Assembly (NCBI GenBank): GCA_902595595.1
Contig: CACJQX010000009.1
Span: forward strand, 1-34,926
DNA from: an uncultured Pelagibacteraceae bacterium
GTDB lineage: Bacteria > Pseudomonadota > Alphaproteobacteria > Pelagibacterales > Pelagibacteraceae
Reading direction: 5' to 3'
DNA: 34,926 bases
The notes beneath the pieces are model-generated. The model was given only the letters and a program-made list of their open reading frames with translations, ran no database searches and was not told the DNA's origin. Position numbers and translations under genes: made by a program. Each line of letters begins with the position of its first letter. Position 1 is the stretch's first letter. Shown piece by piece: positions 27,255-34,269 of the stretch.

Positions 27255-27652
27255 TATTTTGATTTACATTTTTTACATAAACCAAAAAATTCTAAATTAT
27301 ATTTGCTATATTTCATTCCAGAGTTATCTGAAAAGTTAGATAAATATTTTGAAAGTTTTGAATTACTTATTTCTGATACATTTTCGCAACTTTCACAAAT
27401 TGAAAAAGCTGTTGCTTTGGAGACCTGACAACTAGAATTTTGACAAGCAATAAAAGCATTTCTGCTTTCAATCTTATGAATTTTTCCAATTTCAACCAAC
27501 TTATCTAACGCTCTATAAACTTGTAATGGTGCTTTAATTCCTTTTTTTTGAACATTAAAAAGAATTGAATAAGCTTTCATTGGTCCACCAGATTTATCAA
27601 TAAGATCGAAAATGATTTTTTGATTTTTGGAAAGATTATGTTCTTTTTGCAT
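27254..27652 (-). CDS. zur: Zinc uptake regulator Zur (Fur family)
   Basis: A 132-residue Fur-family repressor that binds zinc and represses zinc-uptake genes. The DNA-binding region (APLQVYRALDKLVEIGKIHKIES) matches Zur more than Fur. The structural zinc site is C86-x2-C89 and C126-x2-C129, with the same spacing as E. coli Zur. For the regulatory site, H59, C70 and E94 align with H77, C88 and E111 of E. coli Zur. The position of H96 is not His, while an extra Cys (C75) stands in the same loop (ACQNSSC). It lies 24 bp after znuB and overlaps dpkA by one base. It is probably autoregulated through the operators upstream of znuC. Confidence 0.92.
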   Translation of the reverse strand: MQKEHNLSKNQKIIFDLIDKSGGPMKAYSILFNVQKKGIKAPLQVYRALDKLVEIGKIHKIESRNAFIACQNSSCQVSKATAFSICESCENVSEISNSKLSKYLSNFSDNSGMKYSKYNLEFFGLCKKCKSK

Positions 27653-27676
27653 CTTTAAATTCTTATCAATTAGTTA

Positions 27677-28480
27677 TCAGTTTTTCAATTTAATCGATTG
27701 TTTAATATTAAGTAAAGACAATATAAATAAAATCAAAGAGGCCATTATAATTGAAGGCCCAGATGATGTATTAAATTCTAGAGATGAAAATAACCCTAAT
27801 ACAACTGACAATAAACCACCTATGATTGAGTAAATTACCATTTTAATTGGACTATCTGAAATATTTCTAGCCATAGCCGCTGGAATAATTAACATTCCTG
27901 TGATTAATAATAGTCCAACCATTTTAATTGATATTGCTATTACAGCAGCCATTAGAATTGTAAATATTGCTTTTGCCCTATCGGGATTTAATCCTTCTGC
28001 TTCAGCTAATTCGTAATTAACTGTAGAAGCGAATAATGGTTTCCAAATTAATTTTAGAACTAGTAAAATTACAGCACCACCAGTCCATATGATTAACAAA
28101 TCATCTGTTGTTACAGCTAATATATCGCCAAATAATAGACCCATAATATCAAAACGAATAAATGTTAAGAAACCAATTACTACTAATCCAACTGCTAGTG
28201 AGGAATGAGCTAAAAGACCAAGCAATGCATCACCAGGTAAGTTTGTTTTCTTTTGAAGTTGAATCAAAATTAGAGCTATTAGTGAAGAAATAATAAATAC
28301 AGATAATGCAATATTTAGTTCAAGTGTATAAGCCATTGTAACACCAAGCAAAGCCGAGTGAGCAAGAGTATCACCAAAATATGACAACCTTCTCCAAACA
28401 ACAAAACAACCAAGAGGTCCTGTAACTAAAGCAATACCCAAACCTGCAACTAAAGCTCTTATAAAAAAATCATCAAACAT
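27677..28480 (-). CDS. znuB: Zinc ABC transporter permease ZnuB
   Basis: Membrane permease of the high-affinity zinc importer. The 267-residue protein is almost wholly hydrophobic, with about eight membrane segments. Family motifs are visible: TGPLGCFVVWRRLSYFGDTLAHSALLG at the N-terminus, LLAHSSLAVGLV in the middle, and the GLLLITGMLIIPAAMAR stretch near residue 195. It begins directly after the znuC stop codon with no gap, so the two are tightly coupled. Specificity for zinc over manganese is inferred from the neighbouring zur and the His-rich ZnuA. Confidence 0.95.
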   Translation of the reverse strand: MFDDFFIRALVAGLGIALVTGPLGCFVVWRRLSYFGDTLAHSALLGVTMAYTLELNIALSVFIISSLIALILIQLQKKTNLPGDALLGLLAHSSLAVGLVVIGFLTFIRFDIMGLLFGDILAVTTDDLLIIWTGGAVILLVLKLIWKPLFASTVNYELAEAEGLNPDRAKAIFTILMAAVIAISIKMVGLLLITGMLIIPAAMARNISDSPIKMVIYSIIGGLLSVVLGLFSSLEFNTSSGPSIIMASLILFILSLLNIKQSIKLKN

Positions 28481-29227
28481 TTAATTTTTTTTTATTTCAC
28501 CTTCATCTAAATGCACATGATCATGTTTATGCTCATAAACAGAAAGGATTTGAGAAGCTTGTTCACCGAACAAAGTTTTATATTCATTGTTTCTTGCAAC
28601 ATCCATTGGTGAACCTGAGCAACATACATGACCATTTAAACAAACTACATGATCTGTTGCTGTCATTACTGTATGCAAATCATGTGAAATTAATAAAATA
28701 CCACAGTGTAAACTGTCTGAAATTTTTTTTATTAATTCATATAAAGCTATCTCGCCTGTATAATCTACTCCTTGAACTGGTTCATCAAGAACTAATAGTT
28801 CTGGTTTTTTACATATTGCTCTTGCAATTAATACTCTTTGAAATTCACCACCTGACAAATTTCCTAAACTTTTATTTTTTAAATGAATAACTCCAGTTAG
28901 TGATAAAGCTTCATCTATTTTCTCTTCTTTAATATTTTCTGTAAGCAACATAAAGTCTCGAACCCTTATAGGTAAAGTCCAATCTATTGAAATTTTCTGA
29001 GGTACATAGCCAACTTTATTGGTATATTTTTCAACGCTTCCTTCTATATTTTTATAAATACCTAAAGCAATTTTAGCTGTTGTACTTTTACCTGAACCAT
29101 TAGGACCAATTAGAGTAACAATTTTTCCTTTTTCAACTGCAAGTGTTACTCCTTCGACAAGCCATTTACCATTTTGCTTAAAACCTGCGTTGTTTAATTT
29201 AACTAATATGTTGTTTTCTCTGCTCAT
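28481..29227 (-). CDS. znuC: Zinc ABC transporter ATP-binding protein ZnuC
   Basis: ATPase of the zinc importer. The 248-residue protein has Walker A GPNGSGKST, the Q-loop YVPQK, signature LSGGEFQRVLIARA, Walker B ELLVLDEP and the switch His in LLISHDLHTV. The C-terminal tail (YEHKHDHVHLDEG) is histidine-rich, a feature often seen in zinc ABC ATPases and possibly a zinc sensor or ligand. It is the first gene of the leftward unit of the zinc locus. A TATAAG-like -10 at 29244-29239 on the minus strand lies next to the first candidate Zur operator. Confidence 0.96.
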   Translation of the reverse strand: MSRENNILVKLNNAGFKQNGKWLVEGVTLAVEKGKIVTLIGPNGSGKSTTAKIALGIYKNIEGSVEKYTNKVGYVPQKISIDWTLPIRVRDFMLLTENIKEEKIDEALSLTGVIHLKNKSLGNLSGGEFQRVLIARAICKKPELLVLDEPVQGVDYTGEIALYELIKKISDSLHCGILLISHDLHTVMTATDHVVCLNGHVCCSGSPMDVARNNEYKTLFGEQASQILSVYEHKHDHVHLDEGEIKKN

Positions 29228-29245
29228 ATACTACTTGACTTATAA

Positions 29246-29262
29246 ATGTTATATTATTACAT
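29246..29262. promoter_or_regulatory. zur box: Candidate Zur operator 1 (znuC side)
   Basis: ATGTTATATTATTACAT is palindromic except for one mismatch pair (arms ATGTTATA / TATTACAT around a central T at 29254). It sits just upstream of a TATAAG -10 for znuC, where a bound repressor would cover the znuC promoter. The half-site GTTATA agrees with known Zur operators, which have a GTTATA-n-TATAAC core. Confidence 0.65.
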
Positions 29263-29265
29263 AGC

Positions 29266-29278
29266 GTTATATTATAAC
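29266..29278. promoter_or_regulatory. zur box: Candidate Zur operator 2 (znuA side)
   Basis: GTTATATTATAAC is a perfect 13-bp palindrome centred at 29272, 18 bp from the centre of operator 1. A TAAAAT -10 for znuA at 29285-29290 lies just downstream, so this site would fall between the -35 and -10 of the znuA promoter. The pair explains how one regulator can control both divergent units. Confidence 0.7.
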
Positions 29279-29299
29279 AACTAATAAAATATTTTACTT

Positions 29300-30364
29300 A
29301 TGAAAAAACTGAAAAAAATACCTTTTATCCTTTCATTATTGTCTTTAATGACACTCTTTACACCAACTAACGCTGATATTAAAGTAGTTGCATCTATTAA
29401 GCCCATACATTCTCTTGCAAGCTACCTTATGGATGGTGTTGCTAAACCTGATTTAATAGTTGATGGCTACGCATCTCCACATGGATTTGCAATGAAGCCA
29501 TCACATGCAAAAATGTTACAAAATGCTGACTTAATTTTTTGGGTTGGAGAGGATTTGGAAAATTTTTTAGAAAAACCGTTAAAATCAATTGCAAAAAAAG
29601 CAGAAAAAATTGAATTAATGGAAATCAAAGGATTGCAAGTATTAAAATTTAGAGAAAGAAATATTTTTGATGATCATGATGATCACGGACATGACGATCA
29701 TGATGACCATGGTAAAAAAGAAGATGATCACGACGACCACGATCATGATGACCATGGTAAAAAAGAAGATGACCATGACGATCATGGACATGACGATCAC
29801 GGTAAAAAAGATGGTCACGATGATCATGACGACCATGATGGACATGAAGGACACCACCACGGTGAATTTGATCCACACATTTGGTTAGATCCTGTAAATG
29901 CCAAAGTTATATTAAAGGAAATGGCTGAACACTTAATTGAAAATGATTCAAAAAACGAGACTACTTATAAAAGTAACTTGAAAAAAGCTCTTAATGATAT
30001 TGATAAGCTTACTGCAGATGTTAAGGCTGAGTTAAATAAGAGTGTTGCTTCAATTGTTTTTCATGATGCATATCAATATTTTGAAGAAAGATTTAACGTA
30101 AATATTTTGGGTGCTTTCACAGTTAACACTGATGTAATGCCAGGTGCAGAACAATTAAAAGAAATTAGAGAGATAATCGATCATGATAAAGTTGCATGTG
30201 TATTTTCAGAGCCTCAATTTAACCCTGATATTATTAAAGCTGTTGCAAAAGATATGAATATTAAAACTGGAGTAGTGGATCCTTTGGGAGCTACTTTAAA
30301 TCCAGGAAAATCATTATACTTTGATTTAATAAGAAACATGTCTGCATCCTTTAAAGGTTGCTAA
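29300..30364 (+). CDS. znuA: Zinc ABC transporter substrate-binding protein ZnuA with long His-rich loop
   Basis: Periplasmic zinc-binding component of the importer. The 354-residue precursor has a signal peptide of about 25 residues (cut near TNA). Likely zinc ligands are H61 in ASPHGFAMKPS, the His of EFDPHIWLDPVNA, and the His of IVFHDAYQYFE. Between them, residues 124-187 form a 64-residue acidic, histidine-rich loop with 20 His and many Asp, including two adjacent 15-residue repeats. Such loops in ZnuA are thought to capture zinc; this one is long and explains the extra length over E. coli ZnuA (310). It heads the rightward unit; the COG0523 gene starts 9 bp after its stop. Confidence 0.96.
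   Translation: MKKLKKIPFILSLLSLMTLFTPTNADIKVVASIKPIHSLASYLMDGVAKPDLIVDGYASPHGFAMKPSHAKMLQNADLIFWVGEDLENFLEKPLKSIAKKAEKIELMEIKGLQVLKFRERNIFDDHDDHGHDDHDDHGKKEDDHDDHDHDDHGKKEDDHDDHGHDDHGKKDGHDDHDDHDGHEGHHHGEFDPHIWLDPVNAKVILKEMAEHLIENDSKNETTYKSNLKKALNDIDKLTADVKAELNKSVASIVFHDAYQYFEERFNVNILGAFTVNTDVMPGAEQLKEIREIIDHDKVACVFSEPQFNPDIIKAVAKDMNIKTGVVDPLGATLNPGKSLYFDLIRNMSASFKGC
29669..29860 (+). repeat. Coding repeat: His/Asp-rich loop of znuA
   Basis: Within znuA, codons 124-187 are built from DDH, DH and GH units punctuated three times by GKK. Two complete 45-bp units lie head to tail at 29723-29767 and 29768-29812. The units differ mostly at third codon positions (GAT/GAC, CAT/CAC), so the repeat is old and its protein sequence is being kept. 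It is not a CRISPR array and has no spacers. Confidence 0.85.
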
Positions 30365-30373
30365 TCGTTATTA

Positions 30374-31345
30374 ATGGAAAACAAGCACCAAGTACCTGTT
30401 ACTGTTTTAACAGGTTTTCTTGGTGCTGGAAAAACAACACTTCTTAATAGAATTCTAACAGAACAGCACGGCCAAAAGTACGCCGTTATTGTAAATGAAT
30501 TTGGTGAACAAGGTATTGATAATGACCTTGTGGTGGATGCTGACGAGGAAGTTTTTGAAATGAACAATGGCTGTATATGCTGCACAGTCAGAGGTGACCT
30601 AATTAGAATACTTAGTGGGTTAATGAAGCGAGCTGATAAACTTGATGCAATTATAGTTGAAACAACAGGTTTAGCAGATCCAGCTCCTGTAGCTCAAACC
30701 TTCTTTGTAGATCAAGATGTGGCAAATAAAACAAAGCTAGATGCAATTGTTACAGTTGCTGATGCAGTTCATCTAAGCTCACAAATTGAAGATCATCACG
30801 AAGCAGAGGAACAAATTGCTTTTGGTGATGTAATATTACTAAACAAAATAGATCTTGTGAAAGATGAGAATATAGACGTAGTAACAAAGAGAATTCGTAA
30901 AATTAATCCTTTTGCTAAAATTATTAAAACAACAAAATGTGGGGCACCACTAAAGGAAATTCTTAATCTTGATGCTTTTAGTTTAAAACGTATTTTAGAG
31001 GTAGAACCAGATTTTCTTGAGTCAGATCATGATCATGAGCATGATGATGATGTTACAAGTTTATCATTCGTATCTGAAAAACCTCTAGACATGGAAAAAT
31101 TTCAAAACTGGTTTGGAAAACTTTTGCAGACAAAAGGTCAAGATATTATGAGAACTAAAGGAATACTTGATTTCAAAGGTGAAAATGATCGATACGTATT
31201 TCAAGGTGTTCATATGTTGATGGACGCTTCTCCAATGGGAAAATGGCCAGACGATAAAGAACGTAGCTCTAGACTAGTGTTTATTGGACGTAACCTAGAA
31301 ACCATGAATTTAAAAGAGGGATTTGAAGCCTGTAAATCAGAATGA
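30374..31345 (+). CDS. COG0523 (CobW/ZNG1-type) GTPase, putative zinc metallochaperone
   Basis: A G3E-family P-loop GTPase of 323 residues. Walker A is GFLGAGKTT (residues 14-22), the metal-binding CxCC motif is C67-I-C69-C70 in NNGCICCTVRGDL, and ETTGLADPAP and NKID are the other G motifs. A His/Asp-rich segment (DHDHEHDDD) lies near residue 220 before the CobW C-terminal domain. COG0523 proteins serve B12, nitrile hydratase or zinc targets; placement directly after znuA points to a zinc-transfer role like ZNG1/YeiR, and there are no cobalamin genes nearby. The stop overlaps the next ATG by four bases (ATGA), coupling it to the WD40 gene. Confidence 0.92.
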   Translation: MENKHQVPVTVLTGFLGAGKTTLLNRILTEQHGQKYAVIVNEFGEQGIDNDLVVDADEEVFEMNNGCICCTVRGDLIRILSGLMKRADKLDAIIVETTGLADPAPVAQTFFVDQDVANKTKLDAIVTVADAVHLSSQIEDHHEAEEQIAFGDVILLNKIDLVKDENIDVVTKRIRKINPFAKIIKTTKCGAPLKEILNLDAFSLKRILEVEPDFLESDHDHEHDDDVTSLSFVSEKPLDMEKFQNWFGKLLQTKGQDIMRTKGILDFKGENDRYVFQGVHMLMDASPMGKWPDDKERSSRLVFIGRNLETMNLKEGFEACKSE

Positions 31346-32376
31346 CAACTGATTTAAATCAATTTCCACAGTTAGATAAAACTAAATTTGAGCAAAGAGG
31401 AATTCAGTTAGAAATTGGAGTTCCAGTAACCTGCGCAGTTTCAATTGGTAATTATATAGCTGCTGGTTTTGGCGATGGTACTATAAGAATTTTCAGTTCT
31501 GGAGAAAAACACAAAACTTTAAAGGCTCATAAAGGTGTGATTCTTTGTATGGCAAAGGATGGTGATAATATTTTAACTGGTGGTGATGATGGTTATTTTT
31601 TAAAAATTTCACTTAACGGAGAAATAAATGAAATTACAAACTTTGGTTCACGATGGGTTGATCATGTTGCAGCACATAATGGAAACCTAGTTTGTTCTTC
31701 AGGTAAGGTAGTTTATTATTGGGATAAAAATAAAAAAGAACCAAAATCTTTAAATCATGATAGTACAATTGGAGGTTTGGCATTTGATGCTAAAGGAAGA
31801 CGGTTGGCTGTATCTAGATACGGAGGTGTTACAGTTTGGAAAAAAGATTACAGCAACAAGTGGAAATCAACAAAATTAGATTGGAAAGGTTCTCACAATA
31901 AAGTGAGTTTTAGCCCAGATGGTAAATACTTGGTAACTTCCATGCAAGAAAATGTACTTCGTTGCTGGCGTTTAAAAGATAAACTTGATTTTGCTATGTC
32001 AGGATATGGCTCAAAAGTTAAAAGTTTTGCTTTCATTTATGATACAAGTTACTTGGCAACATCAGGAGCAATAGATGCAATATGTTGGCCTTTTGATGGT
32101 GAAGGACCAATGGGTCGTAAACCTATCTGTCTTCCTTATATAGGAAATAAACAAGTTACATTTATAGAACCATTCCCTGATGAAAAAGCAATTTTTGCTG
32201 GTTTGAGTGATGGTTCTGTTTTTTTATCTCAAATTGAAAATGAGAATAATACTATAATAATTAGAAGTTTCACAGGTTCTGAAGTTAGTGCAATCGCAAT
32301 GACTGACGATAAATCAAGTATATTTATTGGTGACATGAGTGGAAATACTTTGTGGACTTCGATTTGGGATCAATAA
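31342..32376 (+). CDS. WD40-repeat beta-propeller protein of the zinc locus
   Basis: A 344-residue protein with no signal peptide or membrane segment, so cytoplasmic. WD40-like blades recur about every 40 residues, with recognisable units such as KTLKAHKGVILCMAKDGDNILTGGDDG, GLAFDAKGRRLAVSRYGGVTVW, KVSFSPDGKYLVTSMQENVLRCW and SAIAMTDDKSSIFIGDMSGN. About seven blades are likely. Beta-propellers of this kind usually bind partner proteins; no enzymatic motif is seen. It is fused by an ATGA overlap to the COG0523 GTPase gene, and I recall the same pairing in other alphaproteobacteria. A scaffold or client-recognition partner for the GTPase is the most reasonable inference, but function is unknown. 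Confidence 0.85.
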   Translation: MTTDLNQFPQLDKTKFEQRGIQLEIGVPVTCAVSIGNYIAAGFGDGTIRIFSSGEKHKTLKAHKGVILCMAKDGDNILTGGDDGYFLKISLNGEINEITNFGSRWVDHVAAHNGNLVCSSGKVVYYWDKNKKEPKSLNHDSTIGGLAFDAKGRRLAVSRYGGVTVWKKDYSNKWKSTKLDWKGSHNKVSFSPDGKYLVTSMQENVLRCWRLKDKLDFAMSGYGSKVKSFAFIYDTSYLATSGAIDAICWPFDGEGPMGRKPICLPYIGNKQVTFIEPFPDEKAIFAGLSDGSVFLSQIENENNTIIIRSFTGSEVSAIAMTDDKSSIFIGDMSGNTLWTSIWDQ

Positions 32377-32380
32377 AAAA

Positions 32381-32623
32381 ATGTTTAATAAAAAAAAACC
32401 AAATTTAGAAACAATTCAGAATTTAAAAAATTATTTTATAAAAAAATATGAAATACCAGAAAGTACAATTTTAAGCATTGCAGAATTAAATTGTCATGAA
32501 CCTGATTGTCCCCCAACCGAGACAGTAATAACTGCTAGATCAATAGATGGATCTACTAAAAACTGGAAAATTCATAAACCTATAGATGAAATAAGTGAAA
32601 ATGACATTAATGATTTAGAATAA
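32381..32623 (+). CDS. Small conserved-looking protein with CHEPDCPP motif
   Basis: An 80-residue soluble protein. The start at 32381 (MFNKKKPNLE) is chosen because it lies 4 bp after the WD40 stop; an in-frame ATG at 32339 would lie inside the WD40 gene. The N-terminal half looks helical (ETIQNLKNYFIKKY), followed by SIAELNCHEPDCPPTETVI with C38, H39 and C43, then a strand-like ARSIDGSTKNWKIHKP and an acidic tail. The Cys-His-x3-Cys cluster could bind a metal, and I recall similar ExxCxEPGCPPxET-like motifs in unannotated alphaproteobacterial proteins; that is memory, not a search. It is the last gene of znuA-GTPase-WD40-small protein. Confidence 0.72.
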   Translation: MFNKKKPNLETIQNLKNYFIKKYEIPESTILSIAELNCHEPDCPPTETVITARSIDGSTKNWKIHKPIDEISENDINDLE

Positions 32624-32661
32624 AAATTGTTATTTATTGTAGAGAATTTTTTCTTGTTTCA

Positions 32662-32667
32662 TATAAT
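32662..32667 (+). promoter_or_regulatory. Candidate -10 element for the PhyH-type dioxygenase gene
   Basis: Perfect TATAAT, 5 bp before the first ATG (32673). Starts at 32676 and 32680 are in-frame alternatives. Either the message is leaderless from the first or second ATG, or the ATG at 32680 is used. TTGTAG at 32637-32642 is a possible but widely spaced (19 bp) -35. Confidence 0.35.
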
Positions 32668-32672
32668 AAGAT

Positions 32673-33557
32673 ATGATGAATGATTTAAATTTATTTAAAA
32701 AAAATGGCTTTCTTGTTAAAAAAAATTTAATTTCTCAAACAAAGATAAATAAAATAAATAAAGTTGTTAATGAAGTAATTTCAAAAGAGAAAAAGAAAAA
32801 AAATGGTAATGGTGCAAATGGAACTCAATCCTACAACAATTACCATTTTGTTTACAATTCAAGTTCTTCAAAAAATAAAGAAATATTAAGACTAAATAAT
32901 CCTCAGAACAGACATAAAATCTTCCATGAATTATCAAGAGATAAAAAGATTATATCCATAGCTAAAAAATTGTTAGGTGGAACAGTTAGATTTCATCTTG
33001 GTAAATTAAACTTTAAGCTTCCAAATAAGAAAAAAGGAAGTGAAATTGGATGGCACCAAGATTGGGCTTTTTACCCTCATACAAACGATGATTTAATCAC
33101 AGTTGGTATATATTTAGATGATTGCTATGAGAAAAATGGGCCTCTTAAAATAATAAAAAATTCACACAAAAAGAAATTATACAGCCATCACAGTAAAGAA
33201 AATTATTTTGTTGGAAAAATAAATACTAAGAAAAATAAAATAGGAACTAAAGATAGTGTTTCCATAACTGGAACAGCTGGAACAGTAGTATTTTTTCATT
33301 GTAGATCAGTTCATGGGTCTGGACACAATCAAATGAATAACTCAAGACCGTTAATTTTATTTGGATATAGAGCTTGTGATGCGTGGCCATTAATCAATGA
33401 TGGAAATCCTCATCCTGAGGTTGATTTAGAAAATTATGACAAAAATATAATTGTAGGAAATAAATCAATAAAACCAAGATTGACTAAAGTTCCAACCATA
33501 ATCCCTCTCCCTAAGAAGAAACATTATGTTTCTATTTATGAACTTCAAAAAAATTAA
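32673..33557 (+). CDS. Phytanoyl-CoA dioxygenase (PhyH) family Fe(II)/2-oxoglutarate oxygenase
   Basis: A 294-residue member of the PhyH family, which hydroxylates small substrates using Fe(II), O2 and 2-oxoglutarate. The iron triad is visible: H128 and D130 in EIGWHQDWAFYP and H214 in CRSVHGSGHN. R225 (NNSRPLILFGYRA) is in place to bind the co-substrate. The IYLDDCYEKNGPLKIIKNSH segment is typical. Substrate cannot be told from sequence; SAR11-type genomes carry several such enzymes of unknown specificity. The gene is 49 bp after the zinc unit and has its own candidate -10, so it may be separate. Three in-frame ATGs near the start leave the exact N-terminus open by one to two residues. Confidence 0.88.
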   Translation: MMNDLNLFKKNGFLVKKNLISQTKINKINKVVNEVISKEKKKKNGNGANGTQSYNNYHFVYNSSSSKNKEILRLNNPQNRHKIFHELSRDKKIISIAKKLLGGTVRFHLGKLNFKLPNKKKGSEIGWHQDWAFYPHTNDDLITVGIYLDDCYEKNGPLKIIKNSHKKKLYSHHSKENYFVGKINTKKNKIGTKDSVSITGTAGTVVFFHCRSVHGSGHNQMNNSRPLILFGYRACDAWPLINDGNPHPEVDLENYDKNIIVGNKSIKPRLTKVPTIIPLPKKKHYVSIYELQKN

Positions 33558-33591
33558 ATTACATAAAAATCTATTGTAATAAATCTTTAAC

Positions 33592-33620
33592 ATAACATTC
33601 ATATAAGTTTTGAATGTTAT
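33592..33620. other. Perfect 10-bp inverted repeat covering a start codon
   Basis: Arms ATAACATTCA (33592-33601) and TGAATGTTAT (33611-33620) flank a 9-nt loop and are followed by a short T run to 33624. In RNA this is a hairpin with a U tail, so it could be a terminator after the dioxygenase gene. The right arm contains the ATG of the next gene (33614-33616), so it could instead hide that start codon, or be a dimeric repressor operator in DNA. Confidence 0.6.
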
Positions 33621-33838
33621 TTTTAAAAAAATATCTAAAGTGGATCAGTACATTCTTAGTATTAACTGGCATTTTACTTACAAATCTTAATATTTACCCC
33701 CTGAATATTTATTTTCATGGTCTTGGGGTTGTTGGATGGACAATTTCTGGGTTGTTATTAAAGGATAAGGCTATTTTAACTAACTTTGGATTACAAATTC
33801 CATTATTTTTGATTGGTATTTATAAAATTATTTTTTAA
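33614..33838 (+). CDS. Small membrane protein upstream of arsC
   Basis: A 74-residue hydrophobic protein with two or three membrane segments (about residues 8-26, 33-49 and 56-73), rich in Leu, Ile and Gly, beginning MLFLKKYLKW. I do not recognise a characterised family. The in-frame codon just before the ATG is a TGA stop, and no other ATG follows in the first membrane segment, so the start is fixed even though it lies in the right arm of a hairpin. Its last base is shared with the arsC ATG (TAATG-type junction), so it is probably in one transcript with arsC and the aquaporin gene. Confidence 0.72.
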   Translation: MLFLKKYLKWISTFLVLTGILLTNLNIYPLNIYFHGLGVVGWTISGLLLKDKAILTNFGLQIPLFLIGIYKIIF

Positions 33839-34269
33839 TGAAAAATATTTTATTTGTATGCACAGGAAATTCAGCAAGAAGCATTATTGCTGAGAGCATT
33901 ATTAATAACGAATACTCAAATAAATTTAAAGCTTTCAGTGCTGGTAGCAATCCATCTGGAAAAATCAATGTTGATATTAGAAGTTTTTTAGAAAAAAATA
34001 AAAATTATGATCTAACTAATTATAGTTCTAAAAACTTTAAAAAGTTTATCGAAAATGAAATAAAAATGGATCATGTAATAACAGTATGTAATAACGCAAA
34101 TAATGAGGTATGTCCTATTTGGCCTCATAAAAACCAAATTATACATTGGGATATAGATGATCCAGTAACAAAACTTCAAAATGCAAATGATGAAGAAAAG
34201 CAAATAATCATTAGAAACACTTTCAATGTTATAAGTAATAAAATTAAAGATTGGCTAAATGAAAAATAA
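33838..34269 (+). CDS. arsC: Arsenate reductase, low-molecular-weight phosphatase type (ArsC)
   Basis: A 143-residue protein of the LMW protein tyrosine phosphatase fold. The phosphate/arsenate loop is C8-x5-R14 (VCTGNSARS). Two further cysteines, C84 and C92 in ITVCNNANNEVCPIWP, correspond to the redox pair of thioredoxin-coupled ArsC (C82/C89 in S. aureus), and HWDIDDP follows as in that enzyme. This supports arsenate reduction over protein phosphatase activity. It overlaps the aquaporin gene by 11 bases. The arsC-aquaporin pairing matches the AqpS arsenite-efflux route described in Sinorhizobium meliloti. Confidence 0.9.
   Translation: MKNILFVCTGNSARSIIAESIINNEYSNKFKAFSAGSNPSGKINVDIRSFLEKNKNYDLTNYSSKNFKKFIENEIKMDHVITVCNNANNEVCPIWPHKNQIIHWDIDDPVTKLQNANDEEKQIIIRNTFNVISNKIKDWLNEK

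Noticed and set aside
29669..29860. Short direct repeats that could suggest a CRISPR array
   Set aside because: The repeats are in frame, contiguous without spacers and encode the ZnuA metal-binding loop.
29642..29888. Open frames on both strands and another frame across the znuA His-rich loop
   Set aside because: They are shadows created by the repeated GAT/CAT/GAC codons, with monotonous Met/Ile/Val or Met/Thr composition and no independent start context.
32339..32380. Earlier ATG for the 80-residue protein
   Set aside because: It lies inside the WD40 gene; the ATG at 32381 directly follows the WD40 stop and gives a cleaner N-terminus.
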